Made by a program: the position numbers and the translations under genes. From Lytechinus variegatus (lineage: Eukaryota; Echinodermata; Echinoidea; Temnopleuroida; Toxopneustidae): a DNA stretch of 64,000 nt. Position 1 is the stretch's first letter. Every line of letters starts with the position of its first letter. The stretch lies in assembly GCF_018143015.1 (NCBI RefSeq), contig NC_054743.1:37714922-37778921 (forward strand), read 5' to 3'. Positions 21,565 to 31,729 of the stretch are shown in pieces. Under the pieces are notes generated by a model. That model worked only from the letters and a program-made list of their open reading frames with translations, was not told the origin of the DNA and searched no databases.

Positions 21565-22030
21565 ATGCGAGCGCGAAGCGCGAGCTGAATTTTTTTGGTA
21601 TACTGAACTGAAAACAGGATATAGGTACCTGTTTAAGACTGTTTGAGGTAACTCATATGGATGTATACATTTCTCACTACAGATAATGCGAGTGCCGAGA
21701 GTGAGCTGAAATTTCTTTATATTCTGACCTGAAAGCTTGATATCATAAGCATTTTAGGTACCAATGATTAAGATGGGTGTCTAGAATAACAATAGATGCG
21801 AGCGCGAAGCGCGAGCTGAAAATTTTGATATTACGATTTGAAACAACTTTACAGTTTAATGGACGTTTTTAATGAAGAACAAAATATATATCCAACAAAA
21901 GATTATTGCAAATCTAAGCGGTAGTTCTTTTGAGGTTTAGAACTGAAAACGGGACATTCTATTTACCTATTTAATCATGAAAAGTATGGGCTTTTGCTTC
22001 AGAAATGATGCGAGCGCGAAGCGCGAGCTG
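21565..22030. repeat. Array of about 110-bp repeats with GCGAGCGCGAAGCGCGAGC
   Basis: The palindromic motif starts at about 21565, 21686 (degenerate), 21796 and 22008, each followed by an AT-rich segment ending in a variant of CTGAAAAC. A decayed unit fills the double-length gap. Confidence 0.8.
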
Positions 22031-23304
22031 AGAAATTTTATATTCCAATCTGAAAATAATAAGGAACGAGTTATGTGTATCAATCTCGCTTGCTGATTTC
22101 TGTGTAACATTACAATATTATTTTATTTTTGCATGCATTTGGACTAATTATTATTATTATTATTTTTTTTTTTTTTTGGGGGGGGGGGGCAAAACCCTGG
22201 ATCGACGCCTCTGTTTATTTCTGTATTGACTTAAAATCACTTTAAAGCGAAGGAGGACAGACATATTGAGGAAATACACTTCTGGTTGTATTTTATAGGA
22301 TCAAGCAAACCATCCCCTCTAAAAAGGAATGACAAGGGAGTTACCGTAAGTGAACCGACGAGGCATGACTCCTGCTTTTACAATACCAAAAATAATATCC
22401 TTTATCTCAATTGATATGTGGGGTGCTGAAAAATTAGGACGTTAATGTAGAAGGCGCTATCAGAGAAATTGTATAAAAAAACTGTGAAAATTTTAAATGC
22501 TCCTTAATATGGAGACTGTGAGTTTGGAGGTCATACAATCCCCATAATCGTCATCCTCACCATTTTCCTTTTGTTGGCCAAATCTCAGTTCTTCACATCC
22601 TCTGTATTATGTGCCCCGTCCCTTCCGCTGCTCCTTTATTGACGAGCCCTTTGTTTAACTATCAAACTTTTTACTCAGTTTCACCTTTCCATTCTTTATC
22701 TTTTGTTGATGATAATCATGATAAATGGGCTTGAATGTAATTTATATACATGTATCATCAAAGTGGGTAAATAACCATTGATGATGTAAACAAATATTTA
22801 GCTTTTGACTCGAGCTCATTTGTTCCACATTACCTCTGGCAGCAAGGACAGTTATTATTGTATCTGATAGCCCCTACTATAGGGAGAATCATATAACCTG
22901 ACAATGCCTCAGAAACGGCATCCTGCAACCGGAAGTTCGCTCGATCTCATGGTTGATTGGTCATTGTTATTGCGTTGGAGTCTTGTCGGAAACCAAGGTA
23001 GAGATTCAACCTAATCATCCAGTCAAAATAGTTCCCGCAATAGTTCACATTTTATCAGGTGCATCGGGGAAAATCAGTAGGACTCCATGATAGCAGCCAG
23101 TACTCCATGATTCTAGCAAGTTGGGTGGACAGCATGATTCTCACTTACGTATCCTCTTCATTTGTTTCCTGTCATGGACGAAAAACAGTGAACAGATCTA
23201 TTTTGGATATGTTTCTTGAGACCTGATATTTTGATTACTGTTTGCAGCACCGAATTGATATACCATAAAAAAAATTTCTTCAAGTGTGCTACATTTCACG
23301 CAAA

Positions 23305-25149
23305 ATGGAACAGTTTCTGATTTTCGTCATGATTCTTCAGGTTGGATTAGTACTTGTGAAAGCTAACAGATCAAGTTGGGTTCCCTACACGGTAGTAGAA
23401 CACGGACCCGAAGACCTTACCGTCATTGCTGGGGAGACTGCACGATTCTCATGTGACCTCAACCTAGCCGCCAGAAACGATGCTATCTGGTGGCTTTTTG
23501 AGACATCCGACTGTTTCCTTTACATCACTCGCAATGAAAAACTCCGTAAGACGTGCGGGATCAACATGCATCACTACCGAGTAGAGATCGACACCATTCA
23601 CCGTATCTACACCATCGAAATCGACAACGTTTCGGATGAAGATGCCGGGAAATACATTTGCAAGAACGAGAGTAGCATTCTTGCTTCCGCTCTCTTGGTG
23701 GTGCTACCTCGGGTTCCAAACACTACGCCTGTGACTCCCCTGCCCGGTGAATGTTCAGCTGGTGTCTGTTGCGAAGTGTCGTACTACCCGACAGGACTTG
23801 CACCATCGACCGAACTAGAGGCACAAGCAACATGCATATGGACTCCCGAATATAGTAACACTGACATCCATGTCCACCTTTTCTGTGATGGACAAGAGAT
23901 TAGGGGTGCTAACAAGGTTATGCTAGCCGATAGAGCCATCGGTAAGCTGGAACCAAATAGTCGGACCGAGTGTGCGAATTTCACCTGCAACTTGGAGATT
24001 TTGGGAGAGAGTAGGGTTAAAGAATCATGCACAATAAATACAAACGAAACACCGAGAAAAGTCGTGTTAAAGGCTGAACCAGAAATTAACTTTGTTGAAG
24101 AAGGATTCAACGCCATATTTTTCTGCCATATCAACAACGCTCACCCAACAAGTGGGTCTTTTCGTTGGTATATCATTCACTCACATTTCACGAGTGTCAA
24201 TTCTATATCTAGTAAACCAATAGCCAGTACCACGGGGTATTACGGGAAATTAGAATTGTCAACAGTCAGACTTGATGATGATTTTGTAACTGTACAATGT
24301 TATTTTGATCCGGACGGTAGAACAAACTATACATCGAAAAGTAACCCTGCAGTTTTAAGAGTCCTACGACGATCACCCACCCAGGTTTCCTGTTATACTA
24401 ATAGCGAATACTCTTTGCTGGAATGTACAGATGGTCCAGATGGCAAAGACAAAGAAAATCTAAAGTTATGGCCACTGTCCATCACAGAATGGATTCTTGT
24501 AGGAACAACGGTAGTTCTATTATTCATTGTCGTTTTATTGTGTCGACCCATTGTGCACAATCCTTCACGCCACAGACGTTCATTGGATCACCGTAGAGGG
24601 CGTCATCCTAGCAGTGATGCCAATGCAACAGACACAACGAACCCAGCTGATCCAGTCCATCCACGCGGACGGTATGAGTATCTTGCGGAACGTTATTATG
24701 ACGAACCGTATTCTTTATTGCGCAACATCCGCAATTTTCCTCGTCGCTTGCGTCATCACGTCATCCAGCGTCATTACTTGCGGAATGCACGTCAAGCAGC
24801 ACGCCAGAGCAATTCGAGTCAGACGGAAAATGTAGCCATCACGTACGGGGCCATAGATCCAAATTCCGCACAGTCTGTTCACCTCCGTGAGCGCGTTATA
24901 AGCCGACCAAGCGAAAGCACTGTCCTTTCTGACGACATAAGTCCAAGGAACAGTTCCGATTATGATGTTCTTGATGCCAACACGATGGCTGTGTTCCATC
25001 CATCACCTCCTTCATCCCCAGTGGATGATGCCCAGAACCAGAATATGCGACGTCAGCTCACCAGAAAGAGTGTTCTGAAACACCATCCACCGTGTCCACA
25101 CATCCTATTCGTAGTAACGGACCTTCCACAAGTAAGAAACCAAAGGTAG
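23305..25149 (+). CDS. Type I membrane receptor with three Ig-like domains (single exon)
   Basis: I do not recognise an orthologue. From the ATG the frame gives 614 residues. Residues 1-22 are a signal peptide (MEQFLIFVMILQVGLVLVKA). A V-type Ig domain follows, with Cys in FSCDLN, Trp in IWW and DAGKYIC. A cysteine-rich second Ig-like region holds FTCNLEI. A third domain runs from FFCHINN to VQCYF. One membrane helix (WILVGTTVVLLFIVVLLC) lies at about 396-414. The cytoplasmic tail is basic near the membrane and has tyrosines in YEYLAERYYDEPYSLL, ITYGAID and DYDVLDA. I chose this ATG because a hydrophobic signal begins at once; the frame is also open for seven codons upstream. The last ~40 residues before the stop are probably not native: see the entry at 25029. 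Confidence 0.85.
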   Translation: MEQFLIFVMILQVGLVLVKANRSSWVPYTVVEHGPEDLTVIAGETARFSCDLNLAARNDAIWWLFETSDCFLYITRNEKLRKTCGINMHHYRVEIDTIHRIYTIEIDNVSDEDAGKYICKNESSILASALLVVLPRVPNTTPVTPLPGECSAGVCCEVSYYPTGLAPSTELEAQATCIWTPEYSNTDIHVHLFCDGQEIRGANKVMLADRAIGKLEPNSRTECANFTCNLEILGESRVKESCTINTNETPRKVVLKAEPEINFVEEGFNAIFFCHINNAHPTSGSFRWYIIHSHFTSVNSISSKPIASTTGYYGKLELSTVRLDDDFVTVQCYFDPDGRTNYTSKSNPAVLRVLRRSPTQVSCYTNSEYSLLECTDGPDGKDKENLKLWPLSITEWILVGTTVVLLFIVVLLCRPIVHNPSRHRRSLDHRRGRHPSSDANATDTTNPADPVHPRGRYEYLAERYYDEPYSLLRNIRNFPRRLRHHVIQRHYLRNARQAARQSNSSQTENVAITYGAIDPNSAQSVHLRERVISRPSESTVLSDDISPRNSSDYDVLDANTMAVFHPSPPSSPVDDAQNQNMRRQLTRKSVLKHHPPCPHILFVVTDLPQVRNQR

Positions 25150-25388
25150 CTCGAAAACCATTATCACCGAAACCTAGTATTGATCCCCCGCCTGTACCAA
25201 ATTTACCTCCTGATGACAATAAAGCCCCGGAGAGCACTAGTTCCAAAGAACCACATTATGTAAATATCAATAATGACTATGCATCTCCGATAGCTACGAA
25301 TGAACAGATAGAACCACAAACGCGTGCCAACAGCGATGGATATCTTCAACCGATTCAAGAAAGGACCGATTATCAAACAATATGCTAA
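25029..25388 (+). pseudogene. Out-of-frame continuation of the Ig receptor tail
   Basis: A different forward frame is open for 119 codons before TGA... TAA-free sequence ends at a stop at 25386-25388. It reads like a signalling tail: CPEPEYATSAHQKECSETPS, proline-rich PKPSIDPPPVPNLPP, then HYVNINNDYASP, GYLQPI and DYQTI at the C-terminus. It overlaps the upstream frame from 25029 to 25149, so one base missing (or two extra) near 25021-25060 would join the two. This could be an assembly error, a polymorphic null allele or a young pseudogene. Confidence 0.6.
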
Positions 25389-26687
25389 ACGCTGTTATCG
25401 TATTTTGCTATCGACTTGCATGACATCCAATGCTGGTCTTGTAAATTTCCTCTCCCAAGCACTGTAAATTATATGAGTCATCTACAAACAAGACGGTAGT
25501 AAATTCAGAGTAAGCGAAATGTAATTGCAATGGTTTCTCTCGCAAAACTCCTGTTATTGTGGTTTTGAACAAGCTACTAGTTCATGTTCTAAGACTAATT
25601 TGGACTTCTGGGTTCATTTATGAAAGATCCTTTATAATAGTAAATGTATTTATTTGAATAACACAGAATGGTATCAACGGATCCGATTTATACAAACGAA
25701 CTCCCGATGTGTATTTGACAAGGTTGATGTATTTAGCTTCTGTACATAGTTTTACCAATGCTTTCCTACAACATATTTATGATAATACCTATCTACCATG
25801 TTTATCACATCTTCATCACTCCGTTTCCACTATGCCCTAGTTTGTTTTCTTTGAAATTTCTATGCAAACTTCGCTCTAGTTTGTTTTTTCTTTCCTTTTG
25901 TGAAATTACTTTGCACCATAAAACGGTGACATGGGCAATTGACTGGTACGTTTTTGTACCATTTTCCATATTTGGCCTTTAATACTGCAAAGGTACCTTT
26001 GCGGCGGACCTGGCGGCGGTCAAATATGAGTTTCCAAACCAGATAAACTTACCGGGCACACTGAATAACCTTACCTCCTGTTGGAGCTGATCTGAGTGAA
26101 GAATAATGTTTTTTTTTCATTTCATTTGATTTTTCAAGATGGTACATCCCATAACAGGAATTTCCCTGCTCGAGAACAGATTCAAATTATGATTTAGAGT
26201 AAGATATTATAACTTTTCGAGTTGACATTCGTATAAACTGCTTCTTTGGTCTTTGCCACGTTGGGACATGCAGGATCGTTAATCAAATAATGTAATGTAC
26301 TATGTCGTCATTTCCTTCAGAGGGTCATCCTGTTACATGTTAGCATCTGCCAGATGTTCTTACCCTATGCCCTTGATAATGTGCATTGGTGTACTTTAAA
26401 TTCGTTAGACATTGGGAGTGAGCCCTATAAATCCAAATACAACGTTCAATCTTTTAGATAATTTAGAACGTCAAGTTTAGCTATGACAGTTCTCATGTCC
26501 CCTACCTGCAGCTCAGCATGAGATCATTGAATTAGAGTTCATAATTATAATGAAGTATTATTTTTATTTTATTTGTTCTTATATATGAGAATCGGTGAAT
26601 TTGAAAAGTAGTTTCGTCCGACGTTTCAAAGCTGGCGGAAATATGTCGTGTGTCCAGATGAGACTGCTTTTTCACCGACTCTCAACA
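25389..26687. other. 3' flank of the Ig receptor
   Basis: AT-rich, no exon or clear repeat seen. No close AATAAA was found in the first few hundred bases. Confidence 0.4.
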
Positions 26688-27034
26688 TTCGGCGTGTTTC
26701 TACAGAGAATCGTTTAACGGTATTAGACGCGCATAATTCCGGAAAACTTCCCTGACGAAACAGACGCGATGTGGTTTATTGGTAAACCGCATCGCGCAAA
26801 ATACGGTTTCTCATAACCACCTCCAGAAGGTATCTCTAATAGCGCGCTAATTTGAAAACTCGGGATGGTGCAGACGGCCCTTTTGGAGGTGGTTGCCGTG
26901 TTCCGCGACGCAGAATGTGAGTTAATCTGATTATTCGCTCTGTGGAAACGGGTTGGTATAAGGGCGATACGATTTTTAGATTCCGGAAAGAAGTTCAGTC
27001 GTTTTTTAACGATTATCTGTAGAAACACGCCGAA
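26688..27034. mobile_element. TTCGGCGTGTTTCTACAGA-ended MITE
   Basis: Inverted ends of more than 20 bp, then a further inverted TTCCGGAA-type segment on both sides. It is clearly richer in G+C than its surroundings. A short palindrome GCGATGTGGTTTATTGG/TAAACCGCATCGC is near the left third. No coding content. Confidence 0.7.
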
Positions 27035-27689
27035 AGACTTTGACTTGTATTTTCAGTGCATTAGTTACGTTGTAGGATTCATTCCGCGTCGCCATGGTCG
27101 CTGAGCAAAATACTCCTTATTGATTATAGTTGGTGCAAATGGGTTTTCAACTAGTCGGCTTCACTCACTCATGCTTAGTCAACCAGGAATATGATCCCAA
27201 TAAATTTGGTATTAAAAGAAACAGGAAAAGGTACCCTATCTAAACTCGCAAAAATTACAAAAGCCATCTCTCTTTTTAAACAAAGGGAAATTATAAAGGT
27301 GTAAAGCTTTTTTTCTGACTCGCATTGTAATATCGTTGCTGAATCTTGTTATATCGAAGGGCCAGGATGTGGGTTATCCTATATTTTTTTATGAATAACA
27401 TAAGACACATGCGTTCATGATTCTGGACATCCTGTTAACCTCTTTTTTCATGCACGTAGTTGGAGTTGGCAAATGGATTGAAATATATTGAAGATGGATG
27501 TAGATGTTCTGGAAGGCAGACATACAATCACACTTTTTATCTCCAGTACAAATCGTTAAAAAAAAATTATTACAATAAATACATCATAAATCGAAATGGA
27601 GCACTGGATTAAATCTGCATATTGGACATTGCATGCACTTTGTGATCGTGAGCATATGTATGTGTATATCAATGATAAATACAACATAA

Positions 27690-27885
27690 TGCAATGTATC
27701 AAGGAGATAAGTAATTATAGTCCATAAATAATAACCAATTATTAATATTTTGTTCATATTCATTTACATATTCGTAACATATTGACTCACCATAACCTTA
27801 TATAAATCATTGGCTATTATTTATGGATTATAATTACTTATCTCCGTTATATATTGCATTTTATTGTATTTATCATTATTAATAG
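27690..27885. repeat. Foldback repeat
   Basis: GGAGATAAGTAATTATAGTC and the following CATAAATAATAACC pair with an inverted copy at about 27825-27870. Probably a decayed MITE. Confidence 0.55.
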
Positions 27886-28289
27886 TAGACCTATATTTTG
27901 TATTTTATATATTGATTCAGATCCTGATGAAGGGCATGTGCCCGGAAGCTTGATGAAGACTGATATTGACCTTGCTACGGCCCTCTCCATACTCTCCATC
28001 TCATATATATATATTTGAGACGTAAAAATATTTCATTTCATTTTTCATTTATTCTCTTTCGACACGGTACACGTACATCGGTTGATGTCTGTTCTTCAGA
28101 ACTTCCGTTTATAATACAAACACACTACATGTATATACAATTAAGAAATGCAAAGTAATACAATTCAGTGTACAGATAAAACATTGATATTACACAAAAG
28201 CGAAAGTATTCATAAAAGAAACAAAAAAATATATATATTCAAAACAAAGGGGAAAAATTGGGGAGGGGGGGGGGGGGCTCAAACCACAT

Positions 28290-28915
28290 GTGTCCAATTT
28301 AAATCTGTCAAAACTAGCTATTTTTACATCATTGGGTAGTTTATTCCAGCTTCTAGCACCCCTTTATTGAAGACTTCTTTTCTTATAGTTGGTTTTCTCT
28401 GGCAGTAATTGTATTTCTACGGATGAAGATCTTTAACATACACGTAATTTCTGGCAGCATACCATGCGTTATTTCATAAATTGTATTAAGTGCACGTAGC
28501 CTATATTTCTTCTATCTACCAGTTATTAAATACTAGTTCAAGTGGATACATCCAGACACATCCAAAACACAACGAAGGGATCTATTCTGAGGCTTTTGAA
28601 TATATTATTACTAACTGATTTCCCTAAGTTCCCCCAAATTACATCACAGTAATCAAATTTGCTTTGTATTGAACTCTAATACAATACAAGCGCTGTTTGT
28701 TTAGTCATGCGTTTCTTTCTTTCCTCGTTTCAGTTTTCTGTTTGCTTCTGGCTCAAGATATTGATCAATCAAAATTCCGAAGTATTTCATTTGATTGACT
28801 CTTTTGATTGCATTAGGTCCTATGAAAACATTTGGTACCTCTATCTTTATAATCCGATGTCTACTCCAAACCAACAAAAACTCGGCATATATCTATATTC
28901 AATCTATTCTTCGCT
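28290..28915 (-). pseudogene. LINE reverse-transcriptase C-terminal remnant 1
   Basis: Minus-strand frames, interrupted by stops and shifts, show KRVNQMKYFGILIDQ (the late reverse-transcriptase motif before the thumb), LNTIYEITHGMLPE, and RGARSWNKLPNDVKIASF, the Trp-Asn-x-Leu-Pro motif common at the end of CR1/L2-type LINEs. It is bordered on its upstream side by the TTAA foldback element at 28925. Confidence 0.7.
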
Positions 28916-28924
28916 AACCATATG

Positions 28925-29535
28925 TTAAAGGACAAGTCCACCCCAACAAAAACTTGATTTGAATAAAAAGTGAAAAATTCAACAAGCATAACACTGAAAA
29001 TTTCATCAAAATCGGATGTAAAATAAGAAAGTTATGGCATTTTAAAGTTTCGCTTATTTTCAACAAAATAGTTGTATGAAGGAGCCAGTTACATCCAAAT
29101 GAGAGAATTGATGACATCACTCACTCACTATTTCTTTTGTATTTTATTATATGAACTATGAAATATTTTTATTTTCTCGTCATTATCATGTGAAATGAAG
29201 TTTCATTCCTCCCTGAACACGTGGAATTCCATTATTTTAACATTTTGTGCTTCAGGCAATGAGGTCCTTATCATCAAATTCGTAAAAATTGAAATATTGT
29301 ATAAATCAAACAATAAAAAAACAAAAGAAATAGTGAGTGAGTGACGTCATCGACTCTCTCATTGGATGTAACTGGCTCGTTCATATAACTATTTTGTTGA
29401 AAATAAGCGAAACTTTGAAATGTCATAACTTTCTTATTTTTCATCCGATTTTGATGAAATTTTCAGCATTGTGCTTGTCTGATTTTTCTCTATTGATTTA
29501 AATCAACATTTTTCTGAGGTGGCCTTGACCTTTAA
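28925..29535. mobile_element. TTAA-flanked foldback MITE, family B, copy 1
   Basis: Left TTAAAGGACAAGTCCACCCC, right GGTGGCCTTGACCTTTAA. The long arms share AAAATTTCATCAAAATCGGA and meet near GATGACATCACTCACTCAC. Other copies are at 40848 and 59166. Confidence 0.85.
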
Positions 29536-31227
29536 CTGTAGCAAGATCACCATTAAGGTTGTTCACAAGCCGAGTGTTCACATTTTTATTTGCTACGTAC
29601 ATACACGTGTCATTTGCATGGAGGGACACTTTACGATTATTGAGACTACCTGTCATATCATAGATTTACAACACGATATATACACGACTAAATGATTGGT
29701 GTAGCAGGATTCGACATGAGCAATGAATGGCTGAACTATTTTACATTATGTAGAGACATAAGAATAAAGTTTCAAAAAATCTTACATTTGACTGGTAATA
29801 GACAATGAATGGATCACGTGACATTTGCTATGGGTTTTTATTTCGTCTATAGGGTTAGGGTTGATAAAGGGTGAAAGTTCCACTGTGGTATTTTACAGCA
29901 GAATGATTGTCGCCGGAACAAACGTCATAGAACCAATGAACATTAAAAGATTCAGGTGGGCTTAAGAATAAACAGATTAAAAACTGAACAATAGAAGCAT
30001 TTCAAAATTTATCATAAATAGAACGAAAATCTACAGCATAAGATATGGGGGACGAAGGAGAAGAAAATGGACGGGTGGATAATATGAAAGAGTAGGGGAT
30101 ATTGATAGAGAAAAGGAGAAAGAGAGAGAGAGAGGGGGGGGGGGGGGAGAGAAAGGGGGAGGACAATATTCTATTTCTTGGATTCGACACATGAAAATTG
30201 GGGGAATTTTGTGAACATAATTTTTTCTTCACGCTACGGTAATTTATGTTAAAGTAATTGGTTTAGAAATCTGACTGACATGTACGCACATATCGTCTTA
30301 TTACCAATTGATAATGATGTTTTTTTAAAGTTTACATTTTATTCCAACCCAGATGTTAAAGTAAGCAGGTAAATAATAAAATTCCAGGAGAAATACATCA
30401 ATTCACAGAAAATGGTATTAGTTAAATATGAGAATTGTAAATACCATTAACAACTTAAAACGTCATAACTACGAACAGTTTGAAATGTCATTAGTGAGTT
30501 TTCTTTTAAATAATATTCAGCCGTAAGTACAGAGCAAAAGAATAAATAAGTAGGTGTGGGCTGACATATTCTGAACAAGGCGTTGTTATAAAGGCGGCTT
30601 TGGGTGAAAAATCCTGAGACACATTTACAGTAAATGATAGGTAATGATGTAAAAAATGTCAAATATAAATCACCTCTTTAAAGTTACGTCTCACCTTAGA
30701 ATGAACAAATTAAGAGCTCCATAAATACATCAAACAATCAATTGATGGAAATGTGTTAGGTAAGGTAAAAAATTCTTGGCACAAAGTATTTTATCTGTGT
30801 TATAACCCATTGCATTCATCTAAATTCAAAATTCTACATTATTATGCTTGTAATTCGAAATTTCTGGGTAAACGCAGTTTCAAAATGAAAAACACACAAA
30901 CTCACAAGCATTTTGTATTTAAAAAACACAAATGTACTTCTTTGCATATTGGTCTGATTAAGGCTTAAATTCAACGACCATGCAAGCAAAAAAAGGTGCA
31001 CTTAAAAGGAAGATAACACTGACTTCAAGGTGATTGAGATAAATGCAGGAAAATTAGAGCAACAGACAGATTCAACTAGAGATTATGAAATGATTTCAAT
31101 AATTTTATGACGTCGCATGCACTCAGCTCGCTTAAATGAGATAATATTTTCTAACAATGCCTGCCCATTGGCTTAAAATCTAGGCGAATCATTCGTGATA
31201 CCTCTATTCGACTCCAGGATTACAGCC
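29536..31227. other. Intergenic stretch 3' of both receptor genes
   Basis: No exon seen. Holds a GA microsatellite with a G run at about 30118-30150; otherwise AT-rich and featureless. The Ig receptor and the CUB receptor converge here. Confidence 0.5.
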
Positions 31228-31233
31228 TTTATT
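31228..31233 (-). terminator. Candidate polyadenylation signal of the CUB receptor
   Basis: AATAAA on the minus strand about 30 bases past the stop codon. This would give a very short 3' UTR; a more distal site is possible. Confidence 0.35.
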
Positions 31234-31262
31234 CTGCTTCTATATATTTGTAAAGATCATGA

Positions 31263-31729
31263 TCATACAAGTTCTGTATCATTACCGTGAGTAACATGTT
31301 GGCCCAAGTATCTTCTAGGTTTAGTCACATGATCATTGACGTAAGTCGGGCCTTCTGTTATGACGTCACTCTCCTCACAACTCTGAGGAATCATGTAGTA
31401 ATGATCCTCCTCTTCATCACCGGGTTTATTGTCGATAGCAGAATACACCGCCCGCGAATAGTGGTGATCGTCACCGACATCGTCAACCAGGCTGCCATCG
31501 TCCTTTCCATAAGTGAAGGTTGTTTCATGTGATCGAGATCCATCGCCACGCGGGGGCGGGCTCGGTGGTTTAACACTGGAACCGGACGCCGCCGAGGCAC
31601 CGTTTTCGTGACGTTTTCTACGTGATCGTATGGCGATTAGGGTGATGATGGCAATGGCGAGTATGACCACTGCTACAGATGACGCCACACCAGCTGCGAT
31701 ACCAATGAGGTTATCTACAGGTGTAGTAC
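31263..31729 (-). CDS. CUB receptor exon 18, membrane span and cytoplasmic tail
   Basis: Begins TTPVDN, then a membrane helix ([20 protein letters not shown] and on) stopped by RSRRKRH. The tail is proline-rich (PPSPPPRG), then acidic with tyrosines in [34 protein letters not shown] and RRYLGQ. TYVND fits a Grb2-type SH2 site (YxN). Ends NDTELV. Confidence 0.88.

Larger units (their letters stand above)
20973..22209. mobile_element. Composite element with GGCGTCGATCCA inverted ends
   Basis: Left GGCGTCGATCCA followed by a G run; right G run followed by TGGATCGACGCC. Inside are a pair of divergent SINE-like pieces with TA/CA microsatellites and an array of about 110-bp repeats (21565-22030). 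No transposase is visible. Confidence 0.6.

Noticed and set aside
21565..22030. CRISPR-like array because of the spaced palindromic motif
   Set aside because: Spacers are similar to each other, about 90 bases long, the repeats are degenerate, and the DNA is animal.
23784..24137. 117-codon minus-strand frame opposite the Ig receptor
   Set aside because: Shadow of the receptor exon; no start context or domain.
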